Shown: positions 8,243 through 16,770 of the stretch, in pieces | How the letters are laid out: every line of letters starts with the position of its first letter | Numbering within the stretch: position 1 is the stretch's first letter | Assembly: GCF_003711265.1 (NCBI RefSeq) | Contig: NZ_CP024634.1 | Span: 372,001-436,000 of the forward strand | Length of the DNA stretch: 64,000 nucleotides | Direction of reading: 5' to 3' | Source of the DNA: Bathymodiolus thermophilus thioautotrophic gill symbiont | GTDB taxonomy: Bacteria; Pseudomonadota; Gammaproteobacteria; PS1; Pseudothioglobaceae | Position numbers and translations under genes: made by a program | Notes under the pieces: generated by a model | What the model was told of the DNA's origin: nothing | What the model saw: the letters and a program-made list of their open reading frames with translations, nothing else | The model's database searches: none

Positions 8243-9779
8243 AATTTGCCTCGCTTAAGATGTTGTTAAGTTCCGCCATAAAGCGCCCCCCTTGTGCGCC
8301 GTCAATAACTCGATGGTCGTAAGACAGGGCTAAGGGTAGGGTTAATGCTGGCATGAATGTTTTGCCGTTCCAAACGGGTTTGTTGAAGGAGCGGGACACG
8401 CCTAAAATGGCAACTTCTGGTGCATTGACAATGGGTGTGAATTGTGTGCCACCGATGCCACCGAGGCTGGAGATGGTAAAACCTGCGCCTTGCATATCTT
8501 TAGGGCTGAGTTTGCCGTCGCGTGCTTTGGCAGAGGTTTGTGCTAATTCTGTGGCGAGTTCAACTAAGGATTTTTGTTCAACATCACGAATTACTGGTAC
8601 GACTAAGCCATTTGGTGTGTCCATGGCAATGCCGAGATTGAAGTATTTTTTAAGAATGAGGTTTTCGTTAGATTTGTCTAATGAGGCATTAAGTCGTGGG
8701 TGATTTTTTAAGGCTTCAATGACGCCTTTCATGATGAAAACTAAGGGGGTGAGTTTAATGCCGTTGGCTTTTTGTGCTTGACGGTAGGCTTCCATTTTGT
8801 CAATATTAACTTCGTCAAATTGTGTTACATGGGGGATATTGAGCCAGCAGGCGGTTAGGTGTTTGCCTGAGAGCTTGTTGATTCTTGATAAGGCGACAGT
8901 TTCAGTATCACCGAATTTGGAGAAATCAATCACAGGGGTTGTGGGTAATGCACTACCTGTGCCACCTGAGGTGATAATTTGTTTGACATAACCTTTAAGG
9001 TCGGCGTCTGTTACTCTGTTTTTTTGGCCTGTGCCAGTAACATTGGATAAATTAACGCCCAATTCGCGCGCCAGTTTTCGAATAGAGGGTGAGGCATGAG
9101 AGTCGCCTTTGGGTGTTGTTGATATGGATTGGTCTAAGGTTTGTGGTGTTGCTGTGGTTGCCTTGGGTGCTGTTGTGGAGGTTGGTGCAGGGGTGGGAAC
9201 AGTGGGAGCGGGTGTTTCTTCTTTGGGGGTGTCAATGCTTGTGCTTTCAATATTAAGGATTAAATCCCCCAGTTTGATTTTATCGCCTAATGAGACGCTG
9301 ATATCAATGACTTTACCTGCAAGAGGCGTTGGGATTTCCATGGAGGCTTTGTCGCTTTCAAGGGTGATGATACTGTCGTCTGCGGACAATTCATCGCCTG
9401 CATTAACCAGTACTTCAATGATTTCAACTTCGTCAAAGTCGCCAATGTCTGGTACAACAACGGGGACGATTTGTGGTTCAGAATGTTGGATTTTGGTGTT
9501 TTGGTCGGTGTTCTGCTCAGTGTTTTGGGTGTCGTCATTTTCGCTTTTAACGCTTAAAATAATGTCACCTTGTTTGATTTTGTCACCCAGTGTTACTTTT
9601 ATTTCAGTAACAATGCCAGTAAAAGGCGTTGGGATTTCCATGGAGGCTTTGTCGCTTTCTAAGGTAACAATACTGTCATCTATTTGTATTTCATCGCCAA
9701 TATTTACTAAAATTTCAATAACTTCAACTTCGTCAAAGTCGCCAATATCAGGTAATTGTATGTTTTTAATCTCAGACAT
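8235..9779 (-). CDS. aceF: Pyruvate dehydrogenase complex dihydrolipoamide acetyltransferase (E2)
   Basis: A 514-residue E2 with two tandem lipoyl domains, each carrying ESDKASMEIPTP (first lipoyl lysine K44, second at about residue 150). A Pro/Ala/Thr-rich hinge (about 190-225) follows, then an E3-binding peripheral subunit domain (SPSIRKLARELGVNL), and a C-terminal acyltransferase domain with the DHRVIDG active-site motif near residue 490. It transfers acetyl groups from E1 to CoA. The ATG is followed by the first lipoyl domain at the expected distance. The upstream neighbour is a divergent ABC transporter rather than aceE, so E1 must be encoded elsewhere. Confidence 0.95.
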   Translation of the reverse strand: MSEIKNIQLPDIGDFDEVEVIEILVNIGDEIQIDDSIVTLESDKASMEIPTPFTGIVTEIKVTLGDKIKQGDIILSVKSENDDTQNTEQNTDQNTKIQHSEPQIVPVVVPDIGDFDEVEIIEVLVNAGDELSADDSIITLESDKASMEIPTPLAGKVIDISVSLGDKIKLGDLILNIESTSIDTPKEETPAPTVPTPAPTSTTAPKATTATPQTLDQSISTTPKGDSHASPSIRKLARELGVNLSNVTGTGQKNRVTDADLKGYVKQIITSGGTGSALPTTPVIDFSKFGDTETVALSRINKLSGKHLTACWLNIPHVTQFDEVNIDKMEAYRQAQKANGIKLTPLVFIMKGVIEALKNHPRLNASLDKSNENLILKKYFNLGIAMDTPNGLVVPVIRDVEQKSLVELATELAQTSAKARDGKLSPKDMQGAGFTISSLGGIGGTQFTPIVNAPEVAILGVSRSFNKPVWNGKTFMPALTLPLALSYDHRVIDGAQGGRFMAELNNILSEANYD

Positions 9780-9846
9780 AGTAATGTAAAATTATATTGC
9801 ATTTAAAGTGGGTAATTATCGCATAAAAAGTGGATAATATGCATCT

Positions 9847-10761
9847 ATGCCAACAGCACTTACAATCAAAACACTTATTAAAATTTATGCCAATGATTTT
9901 CATGCCTTAAAAGGGATTGATTTATCAGTGGAGGAAGGGGATTTTTTCGCCTTATTGGGCAGTAATGGCGCGGGGAAAACGACGATTATTGGTATTATTT
10001 GCGGATTGTTGGAAAAAACCACGGGTGATATTAATGTGCTGGGTTTGAATCAGGCTGACAATGCTTATGAAATTAAGCGCTTGATTGGGTTGATGCCACA
10101 GGAATTTAACTTTAATCCGTTTGAGCCTATTGAGGAAATTTTAATGAATCAAGCGGGTTATCATGGTATTACTCGAACTTGTGCTAAAGCGTATGCTGAA
10201 GTTTTGCTAAAACGCATGGAACTTTGGGACAAGCGTTTTGATATGGCTAAATCTTTGTCTGGCGGTATGAAAAGGCGTTTAATGTTGGCAAGGGCGCTTA
10301 TTCACAAACCTAAAATTTTAATTTTAGATGAGCCTAGTGCGGGTGTTGATGTGGAAATTCGTCGTTCAATGTGGGGTTTTTTAAAAGAGTTGAATGCAGA
10401 AGGGGTGACCATTATTCTTACCACGCATTATTTAGAAGAGGCGGAGTCTTTGTGTCGCAATATTGCTATTGTGGACAAGGGAAAAGTGATTGAACAAACC
10501 AGTATGAAGCAATTACTTGCTAGGGTTTCGCAACAAACTTTGATTTTAGAAAGTGGTGAAAAATTACCCGAAATTCCTACTAAATTAGGATTTTTACTGA
10601 CAAAATTAGACGATTATTCATTGGAAGTGGTATTGGAATCTGGCACAAGCATTACCCGAGCATTGCAAATTCTTAGCGAACATAATATTAATATTAACCA
10701 TGTTAGGAATGCGCAAAACCGTTTAGAAACTTTATTCTTAAATTTGACTTCGGGTAACTAA
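9847..10761 (+). CDS. ABC transporter ATP-binding protein (YadG-like)
   Basis: A 304-residue ATPase with Walker A GSNGAGKTT, signature LSGGMKRRL, Walker B ILILDEPSAGVD and the H-loop TTHYLEEAE. The family pairs with an ABC-2 type permease, which is encoded immediately downstream after 2 nt. This type exports hydrophobic compounds or polysaccharide-related substrates; the actual substrate is unknown. The C-terminal about 70 residues form the extension common in YadG/DrrA-type ATPases. It is divergent from aceF, with a 67-bp intergenic region that must hold both promoters. Confidence 0.92.
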   Translation: MPTALTIKTLIKIYANDFHALKGIDLSVEEGDFFALLGSNGAGKTTIIGIICGLLEKTTGDINVLGLNQADNAYEIKRLIGLMPQEFNFNPFEPIEEILMNQAGYHGITRTCAKAYAEVLLKRMELWDKRFDMAKSLSGGMKRRLMLARALIHKPKILILDEPSAGVDVEIRRSMWGFLKELNAEGVTIILTTHYLEEAESLCRNIAIVDKGKVIEQTSMKQLLARVSQQTLILESGEKLPEIPTKLGFLLTKLDDYSLEVVLESGTSITRALQILSEHNININHVRNAQNRLETLFLNLTSGN

Positions 10762-10763
10762 TT

Positions 10764-11522
10764 ATGTGGATTCAATACAAAACTATTGTTATTAAGGAAA
10801 TCTTGCGATTTTCTCGTATTTGGGTGCAAACAATCTTTCCACCTATTATTACCACTTCACTTTATTTGTTAATTTTTGGTGGTTTGATGGGGGAGCGTAT
10901 TGGCGATATGCAAGGGGTGGATTATATTCATTTTATTATTCCAGGTATTATATTAATGACGGTGATTCAGAATTCTTATGCCAATACCGTTGCGTCATTT
11001 TTTCTGGCAAAATTTAATCACAGTATTGAGGAATTATTGGTTTCCCCTGTTTCTTATTGGGTGATTTTATTGGGCTATATTTCTGGCGGTGTGGCTCGTG
11101 GTTTGGCGGTCGGGTCGGGTGTTTTTATTGCGGTTTCTTTTTTTGTGGATTTGCAGATTTATAGTGCTTTTATTGTCTTTGTTATCTTTTTCTTGACCGC
11201 TGTATTGTTCTCTTTGGCAGGGTTTATTAATGCTGTCTTTGCTCAGTCGTTTGATGATATTTCAATCGTACCAACTTTTATATTGATGCCTATGATTTAT
11301 TTGGGTGGATTGTTTTATAGTGTTGAAATTCTGCCAGAGTTTTGGCAAAGTCTCAGTAAATTTAACCCAATTTATTATATGGTAGATGGCTTTAGGATGG
11401 GATTTTTGGGCAGTTCTACCACCAATATTGTTGATTCGATATTGGTTTTGTTGGTTATGATTATTTTATTAGGTTTGCTGGCTTTTTATTTGTTAAAAAG
11501 AGGCATTAATATTAAGACTTAA
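10764..11522 (+). CDS. ABC-2 type transport permease (YadH-like)
   Basis: A 252-residue membrane protein with about six hydrophobic segments and the ABC-2 signature region (FNPIYYMVDGFRMGFLG) near the C-terminus. It forms the membrane part of the exporter with the preceding ATPase (2-nt gap). The end of the gene overlaps the end of convergently transcribed plsY by about 11 bp, leaving no room for a dedicated terminator. Confidence 0.92.
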   Translation: MWIQYKTIVIKEILRFSRIWVQTIFPPIITTSLYLLIFGGLMGERIGDMQGVDYIHFIIPGIILMTVIQNSYANTVASFFLAKFNHSIEELLVSPVSYWVILLGYISGGVARGLAVGSGVFIAVSFFVDLQIYSAFIVFVIFFLTAVLFSLAGFINAVFAQSFDDISIVPTFILMPMIYLGGLFYSVEILPEFWQSLSKFNPIYYMVDGFRMGFLGSSTTNIVDSILVLLVMIILLGLLAFYLLKRGINIKT

Positions 11523-12096
11523 TGCTCCCTTCATCACCTGTTAATATTCTCTGGATATTGCTTTTATGGGTAAAGAAAATCCAAGCGCAAGTTAGAGTAA
11601 TAACATAGGTGGCATTTAAATCCTTGTTGCTTAAAAAGTAAAAAATGATAGGGGTTAGTAGGGTGGCAGTTAGTGCAGATATTGAAGATATTTTTAACAC
11701 TTTGGCGATAAAAATCCAAATTATCATAAAACTTAAACCCACTAAATAGTTTGTAGCAAGTAAAACACCTATGAAGGTTGATACGCCCTTTCCCCCTTTA
11801 AAGCCAAAGAAAATGGGGTACACATGACCCAAGAATGCTGCCAAAGCAACCAGTGTCATCGTCAGTAAATCACCCCCCATGGCTTGTGCAATCAATACGG
11901 GAACTGCGCCTTTTATCCCATCGCCAATCAAAGTAATGACGGCGGCTTTTTTTCCACCTATTCTTAGCACATTGGTCGCACCTGGATTGTTAGAGCCTTG
12001 TGTTCTAGGGTCGGGCAGATTGAGCAGTTTGCAAACAATAATAGCGGTTGAAATTGAGCCAATTAAATAAGCAAAAGTAATTAAAATAGGTAACAT
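11512..12096 (-). CDS. plsY: Glycerol-3-phosphate acyltransferase (acyl-phosphate dependent)
   Basis: An integral membrane acyltransferase of about 194 residues that makes lysophosphatidate from acyl-phosphate. Family motifs are visible: SNNPGATNVLR, then GHVYPIFFGFKGGKGVST. I place the start at 12096 (MLPILITFAYLIGSIS), where AAGGA precedes the ATG at proper spacing. A longer frame from 12150 adds 18 polar residues that are not family-like. The gene is divergent from folB with only 33 bp between the two starts, so the promoters overlap. Confidence 0.93.
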   Translation of the reverse strand: MLPILITFAYLIGSISTAIIVCKLLNLPDPRTQGSNNPGATNVLRIGGKKAAVITLIGDGIKGAVPVLIAQAMGGDLLTMTLVALAAFLGHVYPIFFGFKGGKGVSTFIGVLLATNYLVGLSFMIIWIFIAKVLKISSISALTATLLTPIIFYFLSNKDLNATYVITLTCAWIFFTHKSNIQRILTGDEGSIKS

Positions 12097-12129
12097 AGCA
12101 ATCCTTAGAAAATTTTGATAAATGTTACT

Positions 12130-12507
12130 ATGGATATTGTATTTATTCAAGGGTTAAAAATTGATTGTGTGATTGGTATTTACGATTGGGAGCGAGAAAT
12201 TCGTCAAGAGATTACACTGGATATTGAAATGTCTGCTGACATTAAGGCCGCTAGTGAGACCGACCATATCGACCAAACCCTTGATTACAAGGCTGTTTCT
12301 AAACGCCTGATTGATTTTGTTAAAACCAGTGAGTTTCAATTGGTAGAAACTTTGGCAGAGAAAATTACACAAATTATCATTCAGGAATTTGGCGTAGAGA
12401 AAGTTAAATTAACACTCAACAAAGGTGAGGCGGTAACAGGTGCTCAAGGTGTGGGCGTTATTATTGAAAGGGTAAGGGCATCACATTCCAGTCTTAAACA
12501 AGAATAA
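12130..12507 (+). CDS. folB: Dihydroneopterin aldolase
   Basis: A protein of about 125 residues starting MDIVFIQGLKIDCVIGIYDWERE, with the family signature around the catalytic Tyr and Glu. It converts dihydroneopterin to 6-hydroxymethyl-dihydropterin in folate synthesis. The ATG at 12130 is preferred over an upstream TTG at 12115 because the family begins at this Met. It is followed after 3 nt by folK, the next enzyme in the pathway. Confidence 0.94.
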   Translation: MDIVFIQGLKIDCVIGIYDWEREIRQEITLDIEMSADIKAASETDHIDQTLDYKAVSKRLIDFVKTSEFQLVETLAEKITQIIIQEFGVEKVKLTLNKGEAVTGAQGVGVIIERVRASHSSLKQE

Positions 12508-12510
12508 AAA

Positions 12511-12993
12511 ATGAACGAGATACATATTAATATTGGTTCAAATCAAAATCGTAGGTACAATATTACTCAGGCGATTGAGGCGCTTAAAATGAATTTTTTC
12601 AATGTGGTGTGTTCTGATATTTTTGAGAGTGCAGCGGTTGGATTCAAGGGGATGGATTTTTATAATATGGGCGTGAATGCAGACACGGATTTAAGTATTG
12701 CTGATGTGTTAAGTGTGCTGCATACGATTGAGAATAATCAAGGTAGAGACAGATCGCAACCAAAATTTTCTTCGCGTCAAATCGACCTAGATTTAGTATT
12801 ATATGACAAAGTCATTGATGAGAACAACAATCTACCTAGAAATGACATTTTAAAATACAATTTTGTTTTGTTACCATTAGCGCAACTTAGCCCGCAAAGT
12901 GTCCATCCAATTGAAAATAAAACTTATAAACAGTTATCTGCAACTGTAAAGCAGTTAAAATCGTATAACATTAAAACTTTAAAAACATCTTGA
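12511..12993 (+). CDS. folK: 6-hydroxymethyl-7,8-dihydropterin pyrophosphokinase (HPPK)
   Basis: A 160-residue HPPK. It has an N-terminal [12 protein letters not shown] motif, and the [12 protein letters not shown] motif with the Mg-binding Asp pair follows. The region [14 protein letters not shown] carries the ATP-contact arginines. It pyrophosphorylates the FolB product. It overlaps no neighbour and is followed after 16 nt by dsbA, which has its own strong GAAAGGAG ribosome-binding site. Confidence 0.94.
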   Translation: MNEIHINIGSNQNRRYNITQAIEALKMNFFNVVCSDIFESAAVGFKGMDFYNMGVNADTDLSIADVLSVLHTIENNQGRDRSQPKFSSRQIDLDLVLYDKVIDENNNLPRNDILKYNFVLLPLAQLSPQSVHPIENKTYKQLSATVKQLKSYNIKTLKTS

Positions 12994-13009
12994 ACGAAAG
13001 GAGTACCTT

Positions 13010-13741
13010 ATGAAAACAATATTATTTACTTTATTTATCACATTCTCTAGTTTTGTATTTGCAGTCGATGACTATGACGAAGGCATTGACTACATAGCAC
13101 TTAATAAACCTGTAAGCACTGTTACAGGCGACAAAGTTGAGGTGCGAGAGTTGTTTTGGTATTATTGCCCACATTGTTATAATCTTGAGCCAACTCTAAA
13201 TGCGTGGGTTAAAAAATTACCTGCTAACGCACAATTTGTTCGCCAGCCAGCGATGTACTCTGATAGATGGTCAAGTGGTGCGGTCTTTTACTTTGTGCTA
13301 GAGGAATTAAACTTGTTGGACAAATTGCACGGACCATTATTTGAAGCCATCCATGCAAAGAAAGAGAAGTTTAAATCTAAAGCCAGTTTTATTGATTGGG
13401 TTGCTAGTTTTGGCGTGGATAAAGCCAAAGTAGAAAAAGCCTTCGGTTCTTTTGGTGTGCGTATTAAGACCAATAAAGCCAAGTTAAACACTAGAAAATA
13501 TCACCTTAAGGGCGTGCCAGCAATTGTAGTTAATGGTAAATATTGGACCGATTCCACACATGCGGGAACCCCCGAAAGAATGTTAAAAGTCGTAGATTTC
13601 CTCATCAAAGAAGAAAGCAAAAAAGGTGCTTCTATCAAGAAAGGAAGTAAGGTAGTTCCTCTTACCAAAAAAGGAAGCAAAGTAGATTCTCTTTCTAAGA
13701 AAGTAAGTAAAGCGAACCCCCTTACTAAAGAAAAAAAGTAA
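13010..13741 (+). CDS. dsbA: Thiol:disulfide interchange protein DsbA with Lys-rich repeat tail
   Basis: A 243-residue periplasmic oxidase. A signal peptide ([19 protein letters not shown]) is followed by the thioredoxin-fold domain with active site [13 protein letters not shown] and a cis-Pro region [10 protein letters not shown]. It introduces disulfides into exported proteins. Unusual is the last 40 residues, a repeated basic tail ([20 protein letters not shown] and variants) absent from typical DsbA. It is followed by thiD after 2 nt. Its substrates could include the Cys-containing A and B proteins at the right of the window (inference). Confidence 0.94.
   Translation: MKTILFTLFITFSSFVFAVDDYDEGIDYIALNKPVSTVTGDKVEVRELFWYYCPHCYNLEPTLNAWVKKLPANAQFVRQPAMYSDRWSSGAVFYFVLEELNLLDKLHGPLFEAIHAKKEKFKSKASFIDWVASFGVDKAKVEKAFGSFGVRIKTNKAKLNTRKYHLKGVPAIVVNGKYWTDSTHAGTPERMLKVVDFLIKEESKKGASIKKGSKVVPLTKKGSKVDSLSKKVSKANPLTKEKK
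13620..13738 (+). repeat. Degenerate ~39-bp tandem repeat encoding the DsbA tail
   Basis: About three copies of a roughly 39-bp unit built around AAAAAAGGAAGCAAAGTAG-like sequence encode the motif K-K-G-S-K-V-x-x-L-T/S. Copies differ at several bases, so the expansion is not very recent. The tail is strongly basic and would follow the folded DsbA domain. Confidence 0.7.
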
Positions 13742-13743
13742 AC

Positions 13744-14523
13744 TTGAATGAAGCAGTTTTAGTTTTATCAGGACTTGATCCTTGTGGTGGCGCTGGTATT
13801 GTTGCTGATATTGAAACTATCAATCAATTTGGATTAACCCCCTTGCCGATTGTAACGACAATGACCGTGCAAAATACTCAATTTGTTGCAGAAGTTCAGC
13901 CAGTAGATGTTAAGCTGATGGTCAAACAATTTCATCATCTGCAAGCAGATATTAATTTTAAAGTTGTGAAAATCGGACTGTTAAGTTCTAGTGTGCAAAT
14001 TAAAGCAATTGCCGACTTAGTAAAGGGTAAAACCATTGTGCTTGACCCAATTGTTAAAGCCAGCACCCAAGAAGTTTTGTTACAAACCCAAGTGATAAGC
14101 ACGCTAAAACAAGACTTATTGCCTTTGGTGGAAATTCTCACCCCAAATATGGCAGAATTATTCACCCTATCTGGTGAAAAAGACGAACAAAAAGCCATAG
14201 AAAAACTAGCCTGTAAATGGATTCTACTCACCACCACTGATGTATCAGAATCCAGCATTGAACATCGCTTGTATCACCGTGCCAAATTAGTAAAAAGTTA
14301 TACTTATGATAAATTATCAGGCAATTACCACGGCTCTGGCTGTACCCTTTCAAGTGCAATCAGCGCTTTAATCGCCTCAGGTGCTAACATTGAACTTGCT
14401 TGTAAAAACGCACTTGATTATACTTACCAAACTTTGTTAAATGCTAAGAATATCGGCAAAATGCAGTGCCACCCTAATCGCATGCCTGTGAAAAATATCA
14501 ACGATAGGGAAAGTTGGGTGTAA
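13744..14523 (+). CDS. thiD: Hydroxymethylpyrimidine/phosphomethylpyrimidine kinase
   Basis: A 259-residue ribokinase-fold enzyme that phosphorylates HMP and HMP-P for thiamine synthesis. It has the N-terminal VLVLSGLDPCGGAGIVADI motif, TTMTVQNT, LDPIVKAS and the catalytic SGNYHGSGCTLSSAI anion-hole motif. The only start in a suitable place is TTG at 13744, 2 nt after dsbA; the ATG at 13748 is out of frame. No TPP riboswitch is visible, because the gene is embedded directly behind dsbA. Confidence 0.92.
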   Translation: MNEAVLVLSGLDPCGGAGIVADIETINQFGLTPLPIVTTMTVQNTQFVAEVQPVDVKLMVKQFHHLQADINFKVVKIGLLSSSVQIKAIADLVKGKTIVLDPIVKASTQEVLLQTQVISTLKQDLLPLVEILTPNMAELFTLSGEKDEQKAIEKLACKWILLTTTDVSESSIEHRLYHRAKLVKSYTYDKLSGNYHGSGCTLSSAISALIASGANIELACKNALDYTYQTLLNAKNIGKMQCHPNRMPVKNINDRESWV

Positions 14524-14569
14524 TCTACCTTGTTTAAAGATCTTATTGGGTTTTGCGAATCGTCCACAC

Positions 14570-14597
14570 TTGACGAAAAAGTCTCTAATAATATAAT
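14570..14597 (+). promoter_or_regulatory. Probable sigma70 promoter for the hypothetical-hisC-nif3 operon
   Basis: TTGACG (14570-14575) and TATAAT (14592-14597) are separated by 16 bp in the 146-bp gap between thiD and the next gene. The match is close to consensus. It sits about 70 bp upstream of the 14670 start codon and would drive that gene, hisC, nif3 and the TPR gene. Confidence 0.55.
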
Positions 14598-14669
14598 TCT
14601 ATTTACACTATAATGGAACTTTATTTTACATATATGCAATTTTATCTCAATTATACTTATTTATAAGCA

Positions 14670-14972
14670 ATGAAAATAACCTCACTTTTTAACAAAAATT
14701 TTGAAAGAAAATTGGTTGCCAGATTGTCAAAAGGCAATATAAGCCTACAACACGGTCTCTATCAAACCGCCCAAGACATTACCAAAAAAGTCAAATGCTT
14801 GGAACATTATAACTTTAGTAAAAAATATACCAGTAAGGAAGTAGATGAACTCAAGATGCCATTGAATTTATTTGAACAAGCAGAAGTCAAAATAAAAAAT
14901 GTTGAGCAAATCACCTCGAAAGGAGTGTTTGTTCCTTCTATTGACCATGTCAAAATTACGGCACTTAAATAA
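14670..14972 (+). CDS. Hypothetical 100-residue protein upstream of hisC
   Basis: I do not recognise this protein. It starts MKITSLFNKNFERKL and is basic at the N-terminus, with no signal peptide or membrane helix. Its stop TAA is directly followed by the hisC ATG. That zero-gap junction and the plausible promoter at 14570 support a real gene. The C-terminal segment (VFVPSIDHVKITALK) is hydrophobic/polar alternating. A function cannot be assigned. Confidence 0.6.
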   Translation: MKITSLFNKNFERKLVARLSKGNISLQHGLYQTAQDITKKVKCLEHYNFSKKYTSKEVDELKMPLNLFEQAEVKIKNVEQITSKGVFVPSIDHVKITALK

Positions 14973-16037
14973 ATGAATAACTTTATCAATAACTGGCTAC
15001 GCCCCGACATTAAAGCAATCAACGCTTATCATGTGCCTGCATCTGAAAATATGGTGAAACTAGATGCAATGGAGTCCCCCTTTCTTTTGTCCGATGAATT
15101 AATTGAACAATATTTAGCCTATTTAGCAAATGCACAATTAAACCGTTATCCCAGTCCAAACGCCACAGAGTTACAACAAACTTTGTGTGCACTGATGGAT
15201 ATTCCTGCTGATTGCAGCATGTTGTTAGGCAATGGCTCAGATGAACTGATTCAATTATTGGCATTGGCGTGTGATACCAACGATACTATTTTAAGCGTTG
15301 AACCCAGTTTTGTGATGTATGAGATGATTGCAAAATTTACTCGCTTGAATTATCAAAGTGTTGATTTGAACGATGATTTTGAAATTGATTTGAACGCAAT
15401 GCTATTGGCAATTGAAACCCACAAGCCAAAACTAATTTTCATCGCTTATCCAAACAACCCAACTGGCAATACATTTGACAGAACTGCCATTGAGAAAATC
15501 ATCACTTCAACCCACGCTTTAGTCGTGTTAGACGAAGCCTATTATGCGCATGCCAACGACAGTTTTTTAGATGATATTAAAAAATACCCTAATTTAGTTT
15601 TACTCAGAACTGTATCAAAAATTGGCTTCGCTGGATTGCGTTTAGGCCTGCTCATCGGTGCGCAGGATACGGTAGAGCAATTAGACAAATTAAGACTGCC
15701 TTACAACATCAATACACTCACGCAAGTAAGTGCGAATTTCCTACTGCAAGAAAAAGATGAAATCAGCAAAAATGCCCAAATCATCCGCAACGAACGCACT
15801 AAATTATCAGCCGCACTTAGTGCCATTAATGCGCTGAAAGTCTATCCATCACAAGCAAACTTCATTTTATTTAAAGCACCAAATGCCAACGAACTGTTTA
15901 TAACGCTCAAACAAAAAGGCATTTTAATTAAAAACCTTAGTAGCGCACCAAAACTCACCGATTGCCTGCGTGTAACCGTAGGCAGTAACGAGCAAAATCA
16001 ACAATTTATCGATGTTGTAGAAGCATTTTATGGTTAA
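14973..16037 (+). CDS. hisC: Histidinol-phosphate aminotransferase
   Basis: A 354-residue PLP-dependent class I/II aminotransferase of histidine synthesis. Recognisable are MLLGNGSDELIQLL, YPNNPTGNTF, VVLDEAYYAH and the PLP lysine in LRTVSKIGFAGLRLG. The N-terminus MNNFINNWLRPDIKAINAYHV fits the family. It overlaps nif3 by 8 bp. The his genes are split here: hisB and hisH lie about 6 kb away. Confidence 0.95.
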   Translation: MNNFINNWLRPDIKAINAYHVPASENMVKLDAMESPFLLSDELIEQYLAYLANAQLNRYPSPNATELQQTLCALMDIPADCSMLLGNGSDELIQLLALACDTNDTILSVEPSFVMYEMIAKFTRLNYQSVDLNDDFEIDLNAMLLAIETHKPKLIFIAYPNNPTGNTFDRTAIEKIITSTHALVVLDEAYYAHANDSFLDDIKKYPNLVLLRTVSKIGFAGLRLGLLIGAQDTVEQLDKLRLPYNINTLTQVSANFLLQEKDEISKNAQIIRNERTKLSAALSAINALKVYPSQANFILFKAPNANELFITLKQKGILIKNLSSAPKLTDCLRVTVGSNEQNQQFIDVVEAFYG

Positions 16038-16770
16038 TCAAAAAACCTTAGCTGACTATTGCCACCAATATTTAACAGTTGATAAATTTGATGATTACTG
16101 CCCAAACGGCTTACAAATACAAGGTAAATCTGACATTAAGAAAATCATCTCAGGCGTCAGTGCCAACCAAGCCTTGATTGACAGAGCCATTGACGAAGCA
16201 GCGGATGCACTCTTCGTTCATCACGGGTTTTTCTGGAAAAACGAGCCACCCACCCTCACTGGTATTAAGAAAAATCGCATCAAAGCCCTATTGGACAACA
16301 ACATTAATCTATTTGCCTACCACTTACCACTCGATGCCCACCCCACAATCGGCAACAACGCCCAACTTGCCACTCGTTTTGACATCAAAAACCCCACCCC
16401 CATTGGCGACACTTTAGTCTGGCAAGGGGAAATCAACACCACTCTAGCCAATTTTTCCAACACCGTTAAACAAGCACTAAGCCGCACCCCATTAGTCTTC
16501 GGCAACGATGAAAAAACCCTAAAACGCATTGCATGGTGCAGCGGCGGCGCACAAACCTACATCCAACACGCCATCAATATTAACGCCGACTGCTTCCTCA
16601 CTGGCGAAGTCTCCGAACAAATTCCCGCCATCGCCCTTGAAAATAACATCACCTTCATTTCCGCTGGACACCACGCCACCGAACGCTATGGCGTGCAGGC
16701 TCTCTGCCAGCATCTCGCCCAAGAATTCAACCTTGATCATCATTTTATTGATATTGATAACTCAGTATAA
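16030..16770 (+). CDS. Nif3-like dinuclear metal centre hexameric protein
   Basis: A 246-residue member of the Nif3/YbgI family. Metal-binding His/Glu residues are visible: LFVHHGFFW, the YHLPLDAHP motif and the C-terminal SAGHHATERYGVQ motif. The family forms toroidal hexamers with two metals per subunit; its cellular role is poorly defined, with a suggested GTP cyclohydrolase I type 2 annotation. It overlaps hisC by 8 bp and its stop TAATG overlaps the TPR gene start. A decayed copy of its 3' end lies at 18250-18462. Confidence 0.92.
   Translation: MVNQKTLADYCHQYLTVDKFDDYCPNGLQIQGKSDIKKIISGVSANQALIDRAIDEAADALFVHHGFFWKNEPPTLTGIKKNRIKALLDNNINLFAYHLPLDAHPTIGNNAQLATRFDIKNPTPIGDTLVWQGEINTTLANFSNTVKQALSRTPLVFGNDEKTLKRIAWCSGGAQTYIQHAININADCFLTGEVSEQIPAIALENNITFISAGHHATERYGVQALCQHLAQEFNLDHHFIDIDNSV

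Noticed and set aside
13620..13760. TPP riboswitch in front of thiD
   Set aside because: The region is coding for the DsbA tail and there are no TPP aptamer motifs such as CUGAGA with ACCUGAU.
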